Source: Desulfurivibrio sp. (GTDB taxonomy: Bacteria > Desulfobacterota > Desulfobulbia > Desulfobulbales > SURF-16). From it: a stretch of DNA of 34,870 bases. The notes beneath the pieces were generated by a model. It saw nothing but the letters and a program-made list of their open reading frames with translations, ran no database searches and was not told the DNA's origin. A program made the position numbers and the translations under genes. The DNA is taken from NCBI GenBank assembly GCA_003605035.1, contig QZKJ01000051.1, forward strand, positions 1 through 34,870, written 5' to 3'. This document shows positions 6,607-15,382 of the stretch, one piece after another; the stretch's first letter is position 1, and every line of letters starts with the position of its first letter.

Positions 6607-7094
6607 GTTATCTCCCAGGTGATCTGCCGCACCCCGGTTTGCCGGGCAAGCCTCTGCAGCATGGCAATGGCGGTCAGGCGCAGGACGGGATGAACATGCA
6701 TTGGCGCCACCGCAGCCAGGGGGGCAAGCACAAAACCGCGGTCGGCAATGTCCGGGTGGGGCAGGGTGAGCGTGGCGGTGTTGAGCACCAGGTCATCATA
6801 ATAGAGCAGATCAAGATCAATGGTCCGGTCCCTGCCCTTTTGCCGGTCCCGCCCCAGCTCGGCCTCAATCTCCAACATCTTGGCCAGCAGATCCAGGGGG
6901 GCAAGCGAGGTGGCCAGCAGCCCCACGGCATTGGTGAACAACTGCTCGCTTGCCATGCCCACCGGCTCAGTCAGAAAGGGCGGGGAAAGGGCCAGCGCGC
7001 ACCCCATCTCTTCCTGCAGCCGCTGCCAGGCAGCCAGCAGATTGGCCCGGCCGTCGCCGAGGTTGGAGCCGAGTCCGATATAGGCCAGTGCCAT
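6603..7094 (-). CDS. folK: 2-amino-4-hydroxy-6-hydroxymethyldihydropteridine pyrophosphokinase
   Basis: The product is 163 aa from the ATG at 7094. It starts MALAYIGLGSNLGD, the classical HPPK beginning, and carries GRDRTIDLDLLYYDD, the HPPK signature. The enzyme transfers pyrophosphate from ATP to hydroxymethyldihydropterin in cytoplasmic folate synthesis. A GTG ten codons upstream (7124) is in frame, but the family N-terminus matches the ATG. The stop overlaps the start of the YHS-like gene. It lies downstream of dapB in the same direction. Confidence 0.94.
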   Translation of the reverse strand: MALAYIGLGSNLGDGRANLLAAWQRLQEEMGCALALSPPFLTEPVGMASEQLFTNAVGLLATSLAPLDLLAKMLEIEAELGRDRQKGRDRTIDLDLLYYDDLVLNTATLTLPHPDIADRGFVLAPLAAVAPMHVHPVLRLTAIAMLQRLARQTGVRQITWEIT

Positions 7095-7114
7095 GCCGAT
7101 CCCGCCCGCAGCTG

Positions 7115-7186
7115 TCAGGAGCACACCGGGTTGATCAGGGTGCCGGTGGCGATCACCGCCCCGGGCAGCATCATGACAATCTTCAT
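7115..7186 (-). CDS. Possible 23-residue peptide between dapB and folK
   Basis: On the minus strand an ATG at 7186 opens a 23-codon frame ending in TGA at 7115-7117. It encodes a hydrophobic peptide beginning MKIVMMLPGAVIATG. Only a weak GGG precedes the start. It lies between dapB and folK in the same direction and could be a leader, a remnant of a lost gene, or chance. I do not recognise it. Confidence 0.2.
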   Translation of the reverse strand: MKIVMMLPGAVIATGTLINPVCS

Positions 7187-7204
7187 CGATGAAAAATGGC
7201 CCTG

Positions 7205-8014
7205 TTAAAGATCGGCCAGCCCCAGCACGTCGAACATGCTGTACATGCCGTTGGTTTTATCAGCGATCCAGGCGGCGGCCACGGCCGCGCCCCTGGCAAA
7301 ATTGTCCCGGCTGTGAGCTCGGTGGGTCAGCTCAATGCGCTCCCCCGGTCCGGCGAAATAGACCGTGTGCTCGCCGACGATATCGCCGCCGCGGATGGTC
7401 TGGATGCCGATTTCTTCCTTGGTCCGCTCGCCGATGATGCCGTTGCGCTCAAAAACGCCCACCTTCTGCAGATCACGGCCCACGCCGAGGGCCGCCATCT
7501 CGCCAAGCTTCAGGGCCGTGCCGCTGGGCGCGTCTTTTTTCATGCGGTGGTGGGCCTCGACAATTTCGATGTCATAATCATTGCCCAGGATGGCAGCCAC
7601 CTTCTGGGTAATTTTAAACAGCACATTGACCCCCACCGCCATATTGGGCGCCTGGACAATGGGAATATCGCGGGCCAGCTCTCTGAGTTCCGCCAGATTC
7701 TCGGGGCTCAACCCGGTGGTGCCGATGACCATGGCTTTTTTGTGCTGGGCCGCGACCCTGGCAAAGCCCATGGTGGCGGCATGGAAGGTGAAGTCAATGA
7801 TCACGTCGCACGTATCGATCACCCCCGGCAGGTCAGGCGCAACCAAAGCGCCCACCGGGCCATAGCCGCCCACCTCGCCGATATCCCTGCCCACCGCCGG
7901 GCTGCCCGCCTGCTCAAATCCGCCGACCAGCTGCAACGCGGGATTCTGGGTCACCATGTAGCCAATCCGCTTTCCCATCCGGCCGGCAGCCCCGGCCACA
8001 ATGACTCTTGTCAT
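7205..8014 (-). CDS. dapB: 4-hydroxy-tetrahydrodipicolinate reductase
   Basis: The product is 269 aa from the ATG at 8014, the normal length for DapB. The N-terminal nucleotide-binding motif is VAGAAGRMG; the substrate-binding signature EAHHRMKKDAPSGTA is intact, as are FTFHAATM and PNMAVGVN. It reduces hydroxytetrahydrodipicolinate with NAD(P)H in the DAP/lysine pathway. The start was moved nine codons inward because the ATG at 8014 has a GGAGAAAGA Shine-Dalgarno and begins MTRVIVAGAAG. It follows dapA by about 38 nt. No dapL or dapD/E is next to it, so the step after DapB must be encoded elsewhere. Confidence 0.96.
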   Translation of the reverse strand: MTRVIVAGAAGRMGKRIGYMVTQNPALQLVGGFEQAGSPAVGRDIGEVGGYGPVGALVAPDLPGVIDTCDVIIDFTFHAATMGFARVAAQHKKAMVIGTTGLSPENLAELRELARDIPIVQAPNMAVGVNVLFKITQKVAAILGNDYDIEIVEAHHRMKKDAPSGTALKLGEMAALGVGRDLQKVGVFERNGIIGERTKEEIGIQTIRGGDIVGEHTVYFAGPGERIELTHRAHSRDNFARGAAVAAAWIADKTNGMYSMFDVLGLADL

Positions 8015-8052
8015 ATCTCTTTCTCCATTTGGCAAAAACAAAAAAACAGCGA

Positions 8053-8934
8053 TTATAACATGTTCTGCTCTTTGAGCACCGCCTTCATGCGGTTCATGGG
8101 TTCTTCAGCCATCTGCCACAGGGGCTGGCGCGGGGCGCCGGATTTAATCCTGCCCATCAGCTCCAGCGCCTTCTTGGCCGGCACCGGGTTGGTATCATAG
8201 AACATGGCGCCCATGAGCGGGAAGAGCCGGTACTGAATCTCCCGGGCCCTGGCCACGTCACCGGCCAGGCCGGCGTTCATCAGGTCGGCCATGCCTTTGG
8301 GATTGACATTGGAGGTGACGGAAATCACGCCGGTGCCGCCGAGCAGCACCAGGGACAGGGCGGTAAAATCATCACCGGACAATACGGCGAAATCCTTGGG
8401 GCAGCGCCGCATGACATCACAGGCCCGGTTCATGTCGCCGGTGGCCTCCTTGATGCCGACAATGTTGTCCACCTCGGCGCAGCGGGCCACGGTGACGGCA
8501 GCCATGTCCACCGCGGTGCGGGAGGGGACGTTGTAAAGAATCAGGGGCAGATCCACCGCCTCGGCCACAGTCTTGAAATGCTGGTACAGGCCTTCCTGAG
8601 AGGGCTTGTTGTAATAGGGGGTAATGACCAGCGCCCCGTCGGCCCCGGCCTCCCTGGCATGCCTGGTCAGCTCGATGGTTTCCGTGGTGGAGTTGGAACC
8701 GGTGCCGGCCAGCACCGGCACCCGGCCGCCCACGGTCTTGATGGTCAGCTCCACCACCCGGTGATGCTCCGCATGGCTCAGGGTGGCTGACTCCCCGGTG
8801 GTGCCGCACGGAACGATGCCGTGGGTGCCGTTGGCAATCTGAAACTCAATAAGATCCTTTAAGCCCTGTTCATCAAGCTGCCCATCAATAAACGGTGTCA
8901 CTATGGCCACAAAGGCTCCACGAAACGGCGTCAT
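8053..8934 (-). CDS. dapA: 4-hydroxy-tetrahydrodipicolinate synthase
   Basis: The product has 293 aa, typical of DapA. Motifs: GTTGESATL (pyruvate binding), LILYNVPSRT with catalytic Tyr near 134 and Arg near 139, and the Schiff-base Lys in VGIKEATGD near 162. It condenses pyruvate with aspartate-semialdehyde, the first committed step to lysine and meso-DAP. The ATG at 8934 has a strong Shine-Dalgarno (GAGGAGG). It lies 211 bp downstream of dapF; that gap shows no gene, and only a lone TATAAG near the start without a good -35 partner. Confidence 0.96.
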   Translation of the reverse strand: MTPFRGAFVAIVTPFIDGQLDEQGLKDLIEFQIANGTHGIVPCGTTGESATLSHAEHHRVVELTIKTVGGRVPVLAGTGSNSTTETIELTRHAREAGADGALVITPYYNKPSQEGLYQHFKTVAEAVDLPLILYNVPSRTAVDMAAVTVARCAEVDNIVGIKEATGDMNRACDVMRRCPKDFAVLSGDDFTALSLVLLGGTGVISVTSNVNPKGMADLMNAGLAGDVARAREIQYRLFPLMGAMFYDTNPVPAKKALELMGRIKSGAPRQPLWQMAEEPMNRMKAVLKEQNML

Positions 8935-9145
8935 ATTTTCCTCCTCTGATTTAAATCATCTTATAATTTGCCGACACCAGGCAATACCGGCCTCTGGCAG
9001 TGCAGAAAGCCCATGGCAGGCTGACTCCGGGCCTCGCAACGGACCGCCGCCCCCGGCTTTCCGCAGGTCGTTATGTCCGCAACGGCTTTCCTTGCCATGC
9101 GCTGACCGAGATTTCCCGGCAGTCAAATATACATTTTGTCCGGAC

Positions 9146-9976
9146 TTACAGCATGGCCTCGGCGCTTAACTGGCCTTCATAGATAAAATGGGCCGGACCC
9201 TCCAGAAAAACTTTTGCAATTTTGCCTGCGTCCTCCAGGGTGAAGTGGATGGTCAGCACCTCGCCGCCGGAAGTGGTCACCTTCACCGGCGCCGCGACCA
9301 GCCCGAGCATCCCGCCGATGATGGCCGAGGCCACCGCGCCGGTGCCGCAGGCCATGGTCTCATCCTCCACGCCCCTTTCATAGGTGCGGACATGCAGGGC
9401 ATCCGGCCCCAGCACCTCGACGAAATTGGCATTGGCGCCGGCAGGTTGAAAAAGCTCGTGAAAACGGATGGAGGCGCCCCAGGTCTTGACCGGCGTGCCG
9501 TGATTGGCGTTGACAAAACAGACGGCATGGGGCACCCCGGTATTGAGAAAATGCACCTGGCGGGCCACCCCGTCCAGCATCACCTCACGGTTCAAGGCCA
9601 GCCCCGCCGGCGGCGTCATGGCCAGCTTGACCCGAGTGCCCCTGATCTCGGCCCGGACAATGCCGGCCAGGGTCAGAAAGCTCATGTGCGCCGGGGCAAT
9701 GCCCTTGCTGTGGGCGAAACGGGCCGCGCAGCGGGCGCCATTGCCGCACATCTCGGCCTCGCTGCCGTCCGCATTGTAAAAATGCCAGCAGAAATCGGCC
9801 TGCTGGCAATTTTCAAGGAGGATCAGACCATCGGCGCCCACTGAAAATTTGCGCCGGCAGACCGCCCTGGCAAAACCGCTCATTTCCTCTTTGGCCAGCA
9901 AAGGCTGGCGATGGTCAATGATGATGAAATCATTGCCCGTGCCGCTCATCTTGGTAAATGCAACTGGAAAATTCAT
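9146..9976 (-). CDS. dapF: Diaminopimelate epimerase
   Basis: The product has 276 aa. Both catalytic Cys are present: C77 in EMCGNGARC and C210 in MACGTGA. The N-terminus FTKMSGTGNDFIIID is diagnostic. It interconverts LL- and meso-diaminopimelate in the cytoplasm, giving the precursor for lysine and for peptidoglycan cross-links. The ATG at 9976 has an AAAGAAGA ribosome site. It lies downstream of lysA across a 196-bp gap with no visible gene. Confidence 0.96.
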   Translation of the reverse strand: MNFPVAFTKMSGTGNDFIIIDHRQPLLAKEEMSGFARAVCRRKFSVGADGLILLENCQQADFCWHFYNADGSEAEMCGNGARCAARFAHSKGIAPAHMSFLTLAGIVRAEIRGTRVKLAMTPPAGLALNREVMLDGVARQVHFLNTGVPHAVCFVNANHGTPVKTWGASIRFHELFQPAGANANFVEVLGPDALHVRTYERGVEDETMACGTGAVASAIIGGMLGLVAAPVKVTTSGGEVLTIHFTLEDAGKIAKVFLEGPAHFIYEGQLSAEAML

Positions 9977-10172
9977 AATCTTCTTTCAGGTTCCGGCAAG
10001 GTCACCTTCCGGGGAAGCCGCGGGCCTCTCCAGAAATCACCATAACTGATTTTTTTCTCTTTACATCTTCTTTCTGACCGCTGCATGCTGTTTTCCCGGC
10101 CGCACGGCCTTGCCTCCAGGCATATCTTTTTTATTTCAGCATGTTACAGAAAATCAGCCAGCCACGTTTTTT

Positions 10173-11411
10173 TTAAGGGATCACCTCGCCGGCAATCAGG
10201 CTTTCATAGGTCTCCCGCTGCCGGATCACATGGAAGGCCCCCCCGTCCACCAGCACCTCGGCCACCCGGGGCCGGGAATTATAATTGGACGACATGCTGA
10301 AGCCATAGGCCCCGGCACTCATCACCGCCAGCAGGTCCCCCCGCCGGCACACCGGCACCTTCTTGCCCCGGGAGAGAAAATCCCCGCTCTCGCAGATGGG
10401 ACCGACCACGTCAGCCACCTCCTCCTCGGCAGTGCGGCGGACCACCGGCCGGATGGCATGATGGGCGTCATACAGGCTGGGCCGGGCCAGATCGTTCATG
10501 CCGGCGTCGACTATCACGAATTTCTTGCCGCCCTGCTTGGTATACAGCACCCTGGTCACCAGGATGCCGGCATTGCCCACGATAACCCGGCCCGGTTCCA
10601 GGATCAGATTACAGTCAAGGCCCTGCATCTCCCGCTCCAGGGCCGCGGCATAGGCCGCCGGTAGAGGCGGCTCCTCATCGCTGTAACGGATGCCGACGCC
10701 GCCGCCCAGATCGACATGGGAGATGGCAATACCCGCCTGCCGGAGCCGCTCGACAAACAGCTTCACCTTCTGCAGGGATTCGACAAAGGGGGAGACATCG
10801 GTGAGCTGCGAGCCGATATGGCAGCTCACCCCGACAATCGCGATATTTTTCATCTGGCGGGCGGCCAGATAGGAATCCAGCGCCTCCTGGATGGGGATGC
10901 CGAACTTGTTTTTGGCCAGCCCGGTGGAGATATAGGCATGGGTCTTCGGGTCCACATCCGGGTTGACCCGGAAGGAGACCGGCGCGGTGACGCCCATGGC
11001 TTCGGCGACCTGCTGCAGGGTCTCCAGTTCCTGGTGGGACTCCACATTGAGCATCAGGATCTGCGACTCCAGGGCAAAACGCATCTCCTCTTCGCTTTTG
11101 CCCACCCCGGAGTAGACGATTTTTCGCGGGTCAATGCCGGCCTTCAGCGCCCGGAACAGCTCGCCGCCGGAAACGATATCAGCCCCGCCACCCAGCCTGC
11201 CGAAGAGACTCAGCAGGGCGATGTTGGAACAGGCCTTGGTGGCGAAACAGGTGATGTGCGGCAGGGTGAAGGCGCCGTCAAAGGCCAGGAAATGGCGGGT
11301 CAGGGTGGCGGTGCTGTAGAGGTAGAACGGCGTGCCCACCGCCTCGGCAATATCGGCAACCGGCACCTCCTCACAGTAAAGGACATCTTGCTTATAATGA
11401 AAATGGTTCAT
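10173..11411 (-). CDS. lysA: Diaminopimelate decarboxylase
   Basis: The product has 412 aa, matching LysA. The PLP Lys is near 59 in CFATKACSN (many family members have YAVKAN, so the context is slightly divergent). GGGADIVSGGEL, HIGSQLTD, DLGGGVGIRY, LEPGRVIVGNAG and CESGDF are all recognisable. It decarboxylates meso-DAP to lysine. It starts 51 nt after the lipoprotein gene; GAAG next to the ATG is a weak ribosome site. The order argH, lipoprotein, lysA, dapF, dapA, dapB resembles that in Geobacter relatives (recalled gene order). Confidence 0.96.
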   Translation of the reverse strand: MNHFHYKQDVLYCEEVPVADIAEAVGTPFYLYSTATLTRHFLAFDGAFTLPHITCFATKACSNIALLSLFGRLGGGADIVSGGELFRALKAGIDPRKIVYSGVGKSEEEMRFALESQILMLNVESHQELETLQQVAEAMGVTAPVSFRVNPDVDPKTHAYISTGLAKNKFGIPIQEALDSYLAARQMKNIAIVGVSCHIGSQLTDVSPFVESLQKVKLFVERLRQAGIAISHVDLGGGVGIRYSDEEPPLPAAYAAALEREMQGLDCNLILEPGRVIVGNAGILVTRVLYTKQGGKKFVIVDAGMNDLARPSLYDAHHAIRPVVRRTAEEEVADVVGPICESGDFLSRGKKVPVCRRGDLLAVMSAGAYGFSMSSNYNSRPRVAEVLVDGGAFHVIRQRETYESLIAGEVIP

Positions 11412-11462
11412 TTCTTCACAAAAAATTGAAATTTGATCAGTTGGCGGCTCTGCCGGCAGGTA

Positions 11463-12500
11463 TCAGCGCGCAAATTCCACTTCCTGGGACAAAGCACTCT
11501 CATTGGGCGGCACCGCATCATCAATGGCGGTCACGGCATAGTACAGGGTCGCCTTGCTCTGCGGCAGATGCCGGTCGGTGAAGGAAAAGGACGCCCTGTC
11601 CGCCTCGCCCACCAGCGCCATTTCCTTGCGGCCTGCCTCTCTGCGGTAGATGCGGAAACCCGTGACCCCCGGCTGGGCGATGTTTTCCCAGAGAATTTTC
11701 ACGCCGTCGGCCACGGCCACGACGGTGAATTTCTCCGGCGGCACCGGCGCCACCACATCCCGCGCCATGCCGGCGATCACCTCGCTGGCCGCGCCGGGCA
11801 GCTCGGTGTCGTCAAGGGTGCGCACCGCCCGCACCCGGTAAAAATACCTCTTGCCGTTGGTCAGCCCCTGGTCAACATAGGAGAGGCCGGCAAGCGGCTC
11901 GCCGATTTTGTCAAATTCCCGGCCCCTGCTGCTGCGATAGACCTGATAGCGCACCGGTTCGCTGACCGGGCTGCCGTCATAGAGGGCGGTCACCGGCTGC
12001 CAGCCCAGGATCAGGCGCTGGTTGGCCACCTGCAGGGTCAGCCCGACGGGCGGCGGCAGCGGGGTCTGCCAGCGGAAAGACACCTTGTTTGACTCGTCGC
12101 TGACAATGTTCCAGCCCGAACCTGACACCACCTTATAGGTATAGTGGTAATCTTTTTTCAGGTCGGTATCCGTGTAGGTCATCCTGGCGCCGGGCTTGAC
12201 GCCGGTGGCGCTCAGGCTGACCGCCAGGTCATAGCGCACCGGGCAATCCGCGCAGAAATCCTCTGCCGCCGCCTCGCTTTTATACAGGGTAAATGTCCTG
12301 ATATTGTCTATTTTCTCACCTGATACGGCAAAGGCGGGATAGGTCCAGCTCAGGGTGACACCCTGGTCATCCAGGGTGCGGCCCAGATCGGTAATCGGCA
12401 CCGGAATGGCGGCCTGGGGAGGAATGGGCAGGGTCTTTCGGCCGCAGCCGGCAACAAGCAGCAGACAACAGAGCGCTATGGCAAAGCCGTATCGGTTCAT
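11463..12500 (-). CDS. Lipoprotein with LptM-like N-terminus and fibronectin-III-like domains
   Basis: The product has 345 aa. A lipobox, LLLVAGC with Cys at 19, is followed by GRKTLPIPP, resembling the short LptM/YifL lipoprotein (CGxKGPL...PP) found next to lysA/dapF in many proteobacteria. The rest looks like about three fibronectin type III repeats: strand patterns such as VTLSWTYPAF, TFTLYKS, LILGWQPV, YQVYRSS, YFYRVRAV, VKILWENI, FRIYRR and YYAVTAIDD. It should be anchored in the outer membrane facing the periplasm, or at the surface. The ATG at 12500 was chosen; a GTG one codon earlier touches the argH stop. Its role is unknown; the context hints at envelope biogenesis. Confidence 0.8.
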   Translation of the reverse strand: MNRYGFAIALCCLLLVAGCGRKTLPIPPQAAIPVPITDLGRTLDDQGVTLSWTYPAFAVSGEKIDNIRTFTLYKSEAAAEDFCADCPVRYDLAVSLSATGVKPGARMTYTDTDLKKDYHYTYKVVSGSGWNIVSDESNKVSFRWQTPLPPPVGLTLQVANQRLILGWQPVTALYDGSPVSEPVRYQVYRSSRGREFDKIGEPLAGLSYVDQGLTNGKRYFYRVRAVRTLDDTELPGAASEVIAGMARDVVAPVPPEKFTVVAVADGVKILWENIAQPGVTGFRIYRREAGRKEMALVGEADRASFSFTDRHLPQSKATLYYAVTAIDDAVPPNESALSQEVEFAR

Positions 12501-12503
12501 CAC

Positions 12504-13889
12504 TTACATCCCCAGTTCCCTTTCCGCCTGCTCCAGCGCCTCCTTCACGCGGACGATGGAGGTGCCGCCGGTGGAGCGCCGGCTGTCAACCGAGCCTTTG
12601 ACGGTCAGCACGGCGAAAACATCCGCGTCAATGGCCGCGGAGAACTGCCGCAGTTCATCCAGGCCCAGCTCGATCAGCTCCTTTTTCTTTTTCACACAAA
12701 AAGCCACGATCTGGCCGACAATGGCATGGGCCTGGCGGAAGGGCACGTTCTTCATCACCAGATAATCGGCCAGATCGGTTGCCGTCATATAGCCGGTCTG
12801 GGTGGCGTCCTCCAGGCGGGCCGTATTGAACTTCATATTGGCCAGCAGTTCGGCGCTGATCGCCAGGCCCCGGCTGACGGTATCCAGGGTGTCAAAGACC
12901 GGCTCCTTGTCTTCCTGCAGGTCGCGGTTATAGGTGAGCGGCAGACCTTTCAGCAGGGTGAGCAGCGCCACCAGGTTGCCCACCACCCGCCCGCTTTTGC
13001 CGCGGATCAGCTCCGGGATGTCGGGGTTTTTCTTCTGGGGCATGATGCTGCTGCCGGTGCAGAAGCTGTCAGCCAGCTCGACAAAGCCGAATTCACTGCT
13101 GGACCAGAGCACCAGTTCCTCGGACAGGCGGCTCAGGTGGAGCTGGATCAGGACGCAGGCGCTGACAAACTCCACGGCGAAATCGCGGTCCCCCACCGTG
13201 TCCATGCTGTTGGCGGAAACCGCCGGAAAGCCAAGCTCAGCGGCGACGAACTCCCGGTCGATGGGCAGGCCGGTGCCGGCCAGGGCCGCGGCGCCCAGCG
13301 GCAGCACGTTGATGCGTTTTGCGCAGTCGCGCAGGCGCTCCTGGTCGCGGCCGAACATCTCATAATAGGCCAGCATATGGTGCGAGATGAGCACCGGCTG
13401 GGCCCGCTGCAGATGGGTGTAACCGGGCATCACCGCGCCGAGGTAGCGCCTGGCCAGCTTGACAAAAGACCCCCGCACGCCGGCCAGCAGCTCCACCAGC
13501 CGTGCGGTCTCCTCCCGGAGATAGAGGCGCAGGTCAAGATTAATCTGGTCATTTCTGCTGCGGGCGGTGTGCAGCCTGGCCCCGGCCGGGCCGATTTTGT
13601 CCACCAGGGCCTTTTCGATATTCATGTGAATATCTTCCAGCTCGGGTTTGAAGACAAAGACGCCCTGCTCGATCTCCTGCTCGATCTCGGCCAGCCCCCG
13701 GTCGATCCGTGCCCCTTCCTCGGCTGTGATCAGCCCCTGCCTGACCAGCATTTTCGCATGGGCGCGGCTGCCGGCGATATCCTGCCGGAAGAGCCTGCAG
13801 TCATAATGGATGGAGGCGGTGAAGGCCTCCACCGATGCGGCAGTCTTCTCGGTAAAACGCCCGCCCCACAGTTTCATTTCGTTGTTCAT
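12504..13889 (-). CDS. argH: Argininosuccinate lyase
   Basis: The product is 461 aa, the usual ArgH length. It begins MNNEMKLWGGRF, and carries the fumarase/aspartase-superfamily signature GSSIMPQKKNPD near residue 280, plus HTARSRNDQ and GYTHLQRAQP. It splits argininosuccinate into arginine and fumarate, the last step of arginine synthesis. A longer in-frame ORF extends upstream through a 9-bp tandem array and was rejected because its extra residues only translate the repeat. No strong Shine-Dalgarno is present before the ATG at 13889; the array ends 5 nt from the start codon and may influence expression. The stop codon is 3 nt from the lipoprotein ATG. Confidence 0.95.
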   Translation of the reverse strand: MNNEMKLWGGRFTEKTAASVEAFTASIHYDCRLFRQDIAGSRAHAKMLVRQGLITAEEGARIDRGLAEIEQEIEQGVFVFKPELEDIHMNIEKALVDKIGPAGARLHTARSRNDQINLDLRLYLREETARLVELLAGVRGSFVKLARRYLGAVMPGYTHLQRAQPVLISHHMLAYYEMFGRDQERLRDCAKRINVLPLGAAALAGTGLPIDREFVAAELGFPAVSANSMDTVGDRDFAVEFVSACVLIQLHLSRLSEELVLWSSSEFGFVELADSFCTGSSIMPQKKNPDIPELIRGKSGRVVGNLVALLTLLKGLPLTYNRDLQEDKEPVFDTLDTVSRGLAISAELLANMKFNTARLEDATQTGYMTATDLADYLVMKNVPFRQAHAIVGQIVAFCVKKKKELIELGLDELRQFSAAIDADVFAVLTVKGSVDSRRSTGGTSIVRVKEALEQAERELGM

Positions 13890-13894
13890 AGTTT

Positions 13895-13978
13895 GTCTTA
13901 TTAGTCTTACTGGTCCGACTGGTCTTACTAGTCTTATTGGTCCTACTGGTCTCACTGGTCGGGCTGGTCGGGCTGGTC
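13895..13978. repeat. 9-bp tandem array, left half (unit GTCNNNCTG)
   Basis: Nine full degenerate 9-bp units and a partial one run from 13895 to 13978, with consensus GTCNNNCTG; variants include GTCTTACTG, GTCCGACTG and GTCGGGCTG. They lie directly upstream of the argH ATG. The complementary unit forms a second array at 14106-14175, so the two arrays are inverted around the REP pair. Confidence 0.85.
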
Positions 13979-13999
13979 AATTCTTTCAGTCTCTGTGCC

Positions 14000-14070
14000 G
14001 TAGGAGCGGACCTTGCCCGCGATAATTACTTCCACAACAGCAAAGGGTCGCGGGCAAGGCCCGCTCCTAC
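14000..14070. repeat. Pair of inverted REP elements (BIME-like)
   Basis: A 23-bp element at 14000-14022 begins GTAGGAGCGG and ends GCCCGCGA. Its reverse complement, with one mismatch, occupies 14048-14070. Each contains its own GCGG..CCGC-type inner palindrome and a GTAG head. This matches closely the Pseudomonas-type REP sequence recalled from the literature, which is moved by REP-associated tyrosine transposases (RAYT). The spacer is 25 bp. Confidence 0.8.
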
Positions 14071-14105
14071 CCCGGTAATTTTCTTTTGTCAAATTCATCT
14101 GCCCA

Positions 14106-14175
14106 ACCGGACCAGTTGGACCAGCCCGGCCAGTCGGACCAGCCCGACCAGTCGGACCAGTCAGACTAGTCGGAC
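14106..14175. repeat. 9-bp tandem array, right half (unit GTCGGACCA)
   Basis: About seven full 9-bp units and one partial, such as GTCGGACCA and GCCCGACCA, run from 14106 to 14175. They are reverse complements of the units at 13895-13978. The last units overlap the argG gene: its final Ser-Asp codons and TAG stop (14166-14174) are part of the array. Confidence 0.85.
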
Positions 14176-15371
14176 TTTTTCAACGCCTGCATGGTCATGC
14201 GCAGGGCATTGAGCTTGATGAAGCCGCCGGCATCCGCCTGGGTGTAGACCTCGTCCTCCTCAAAGGTGGCGAAGCTTGCCTGGTAGAGCGACTGGTCCGA
14301 CTTGCGGCCCACCGGGGTGCAGTTGCCCTTGTAGAGTTTCAGCCGCACCACGCCGCTCACCGTTTCCTGGGCCGTGTCCATGGTCTTCTGCAGCAACCGC
14401 ATCTCCGGTGAGAACCAGAAGCCGTTATAAATGAGCTCGGAATAGCGGGGCACCAGGCTGTCGCGGATCTTCATCACCTCCCGGTCCAGGGTGATGGTCT
14501 CCAGATCCCGGTGGGCGATGCGCAAAATGGTGCCGCCGGGGGTTTCATAGACGCCGCGGGATTTCATGCCGACAAAACGGTTTTCCACCAGGTCCAGGCG
14601 GCCGATGCCGTTCACCCCGCCCAGCTCATTGAGCCTGCCCAGCATGGCGGCAGGCGACAACTGCTCGCCGTCAATGGCCACCGCATTGCCCTGGGCAAAA
14701 CTCAGCTCGATATAGGTCGGCCTGTCCGGCGCCTGCTCCGGCGAGCGGGTCATCTTGAACATCGACTCCTCCGGCTCATGCCACGGGTCTTCCAGGATAC
14801 CTCCCTCAAAACTGATATGCAGCAGGTTTTCATCAGAGCTGTAAGGCTTCTCCTTGGTCACCGGGATGGGAATGCCGTGTTTTTCCGCATAGGCGATCAG
14901 CTTGGTGCGGGAGTTGAGCTTCCAGATCCGCCAGGGCGCGATAATGGTCAGCCGTGGGCTCAGGGCAAGATAGGCCATTTCAAAACGGACCTGGTCATTG
15001 CCCTTGCCGGTGGCGCCATGGCTCACCGCATCCGCCTGCTCTTCCTTGGCGATGCGCACCTGCTCCCTGGCGATCACCGGCCGGGCCAGCGAGGTGCCCA
15101 GCAGATAGGAACCCTCATAGATGGCATTGGCCCGGTAGGCGGCAAAGACATAGTCCCTAACGAACTCCTCCCGGAGATCAGAGATTATGACCTTCTCGGC
15201 CCCGGTGGCCAAGCCTTTCTGGCGCACCTTGTCCCAGTCCTCGTCCTGGCCGATATCCGCGGCATAGGCCACCACCGGGCACTGATACTCCTCCTGCAGC
15301 CATTTCAGGATCACCGAGGTGTCGAGACCGCCGGAATAGGCCAGCACTATTTTCTTCACATCCCCTGCCAT
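14166..15371 (-). CDS. argG: Argininosuccinate synthase
   Basis: The product has 401 aa. The N-terminal PP-loop ATP-binding motif AYSGGLDTS (residues ~11-19) and the [15 protein letters not shown] motif are intact. It joins citrulline and aspartate using ATP, in the cytoplasm. The ATG at 15371 has an AAAGGAG Shine-Dalgarno and lies 11 nt after the argF stop. Oddity: the last two codons and the stop codon are formed by a 9-bp tandem array that continues into the intergenic region. The C-terminus reads LKKSD, so the exact ending may be repeat-derived. Confidence 0.97.
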   Translation of the reverse strand: MAGDVKKIVLAYSGGLDTSVILKWLQEEYQCPVVAYAADIGQDEDWDKVRQKGLATGAEKVIISDLREEFVRDYVFAAYRANAIYEGSYLLGTSLARPVIAREQVRIAKEEQADAVSHGATGKGNDQVRFEMAYLALSPRLTIIAPWRIWKLNSRTKLIAYAEKHGIPIPVTKEKPYSSDENLLHISFEGGILEDPWHEPEESMFKMTRSPEQAPDRPTYIELSFAQGNAVAIDGEQLSPAAMLGRLNELGGVNGIGRLDLVENRFVGMKSRGVYETPGGTILRIAHRDLETITLDREVMKIRDSLVPRYSELIYNGFWFSPEMRLLQKTMDTAQETVSGVVRLKLYKGNCTPVGRKSDQSLYQASFATFEEDEVYTQADAGGFIKLNALRMTMQALKKSD

Positions 15372-15382
15372 GCAAAACTCCT

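Noticed and set aside
12726..13904. Long plus-strand open frame (392 codons) over argH
   Set aside because: It is antisense to a clear ArgH and its translation shows no domain; high GC makes long shadow frames.
13890..13955. Longer N-terminus for ArgH
   Set aside because: The extra residues are only a translation of the 9-bp array and ArgH proteins start near MKLWGGRF.
13895..14175. CRISPR-like repeated units
   Set aside because: Units are 9 bp, contiguous and degenerate, without unique spacers or cas genes; they are tandem arrays around a REP pair.
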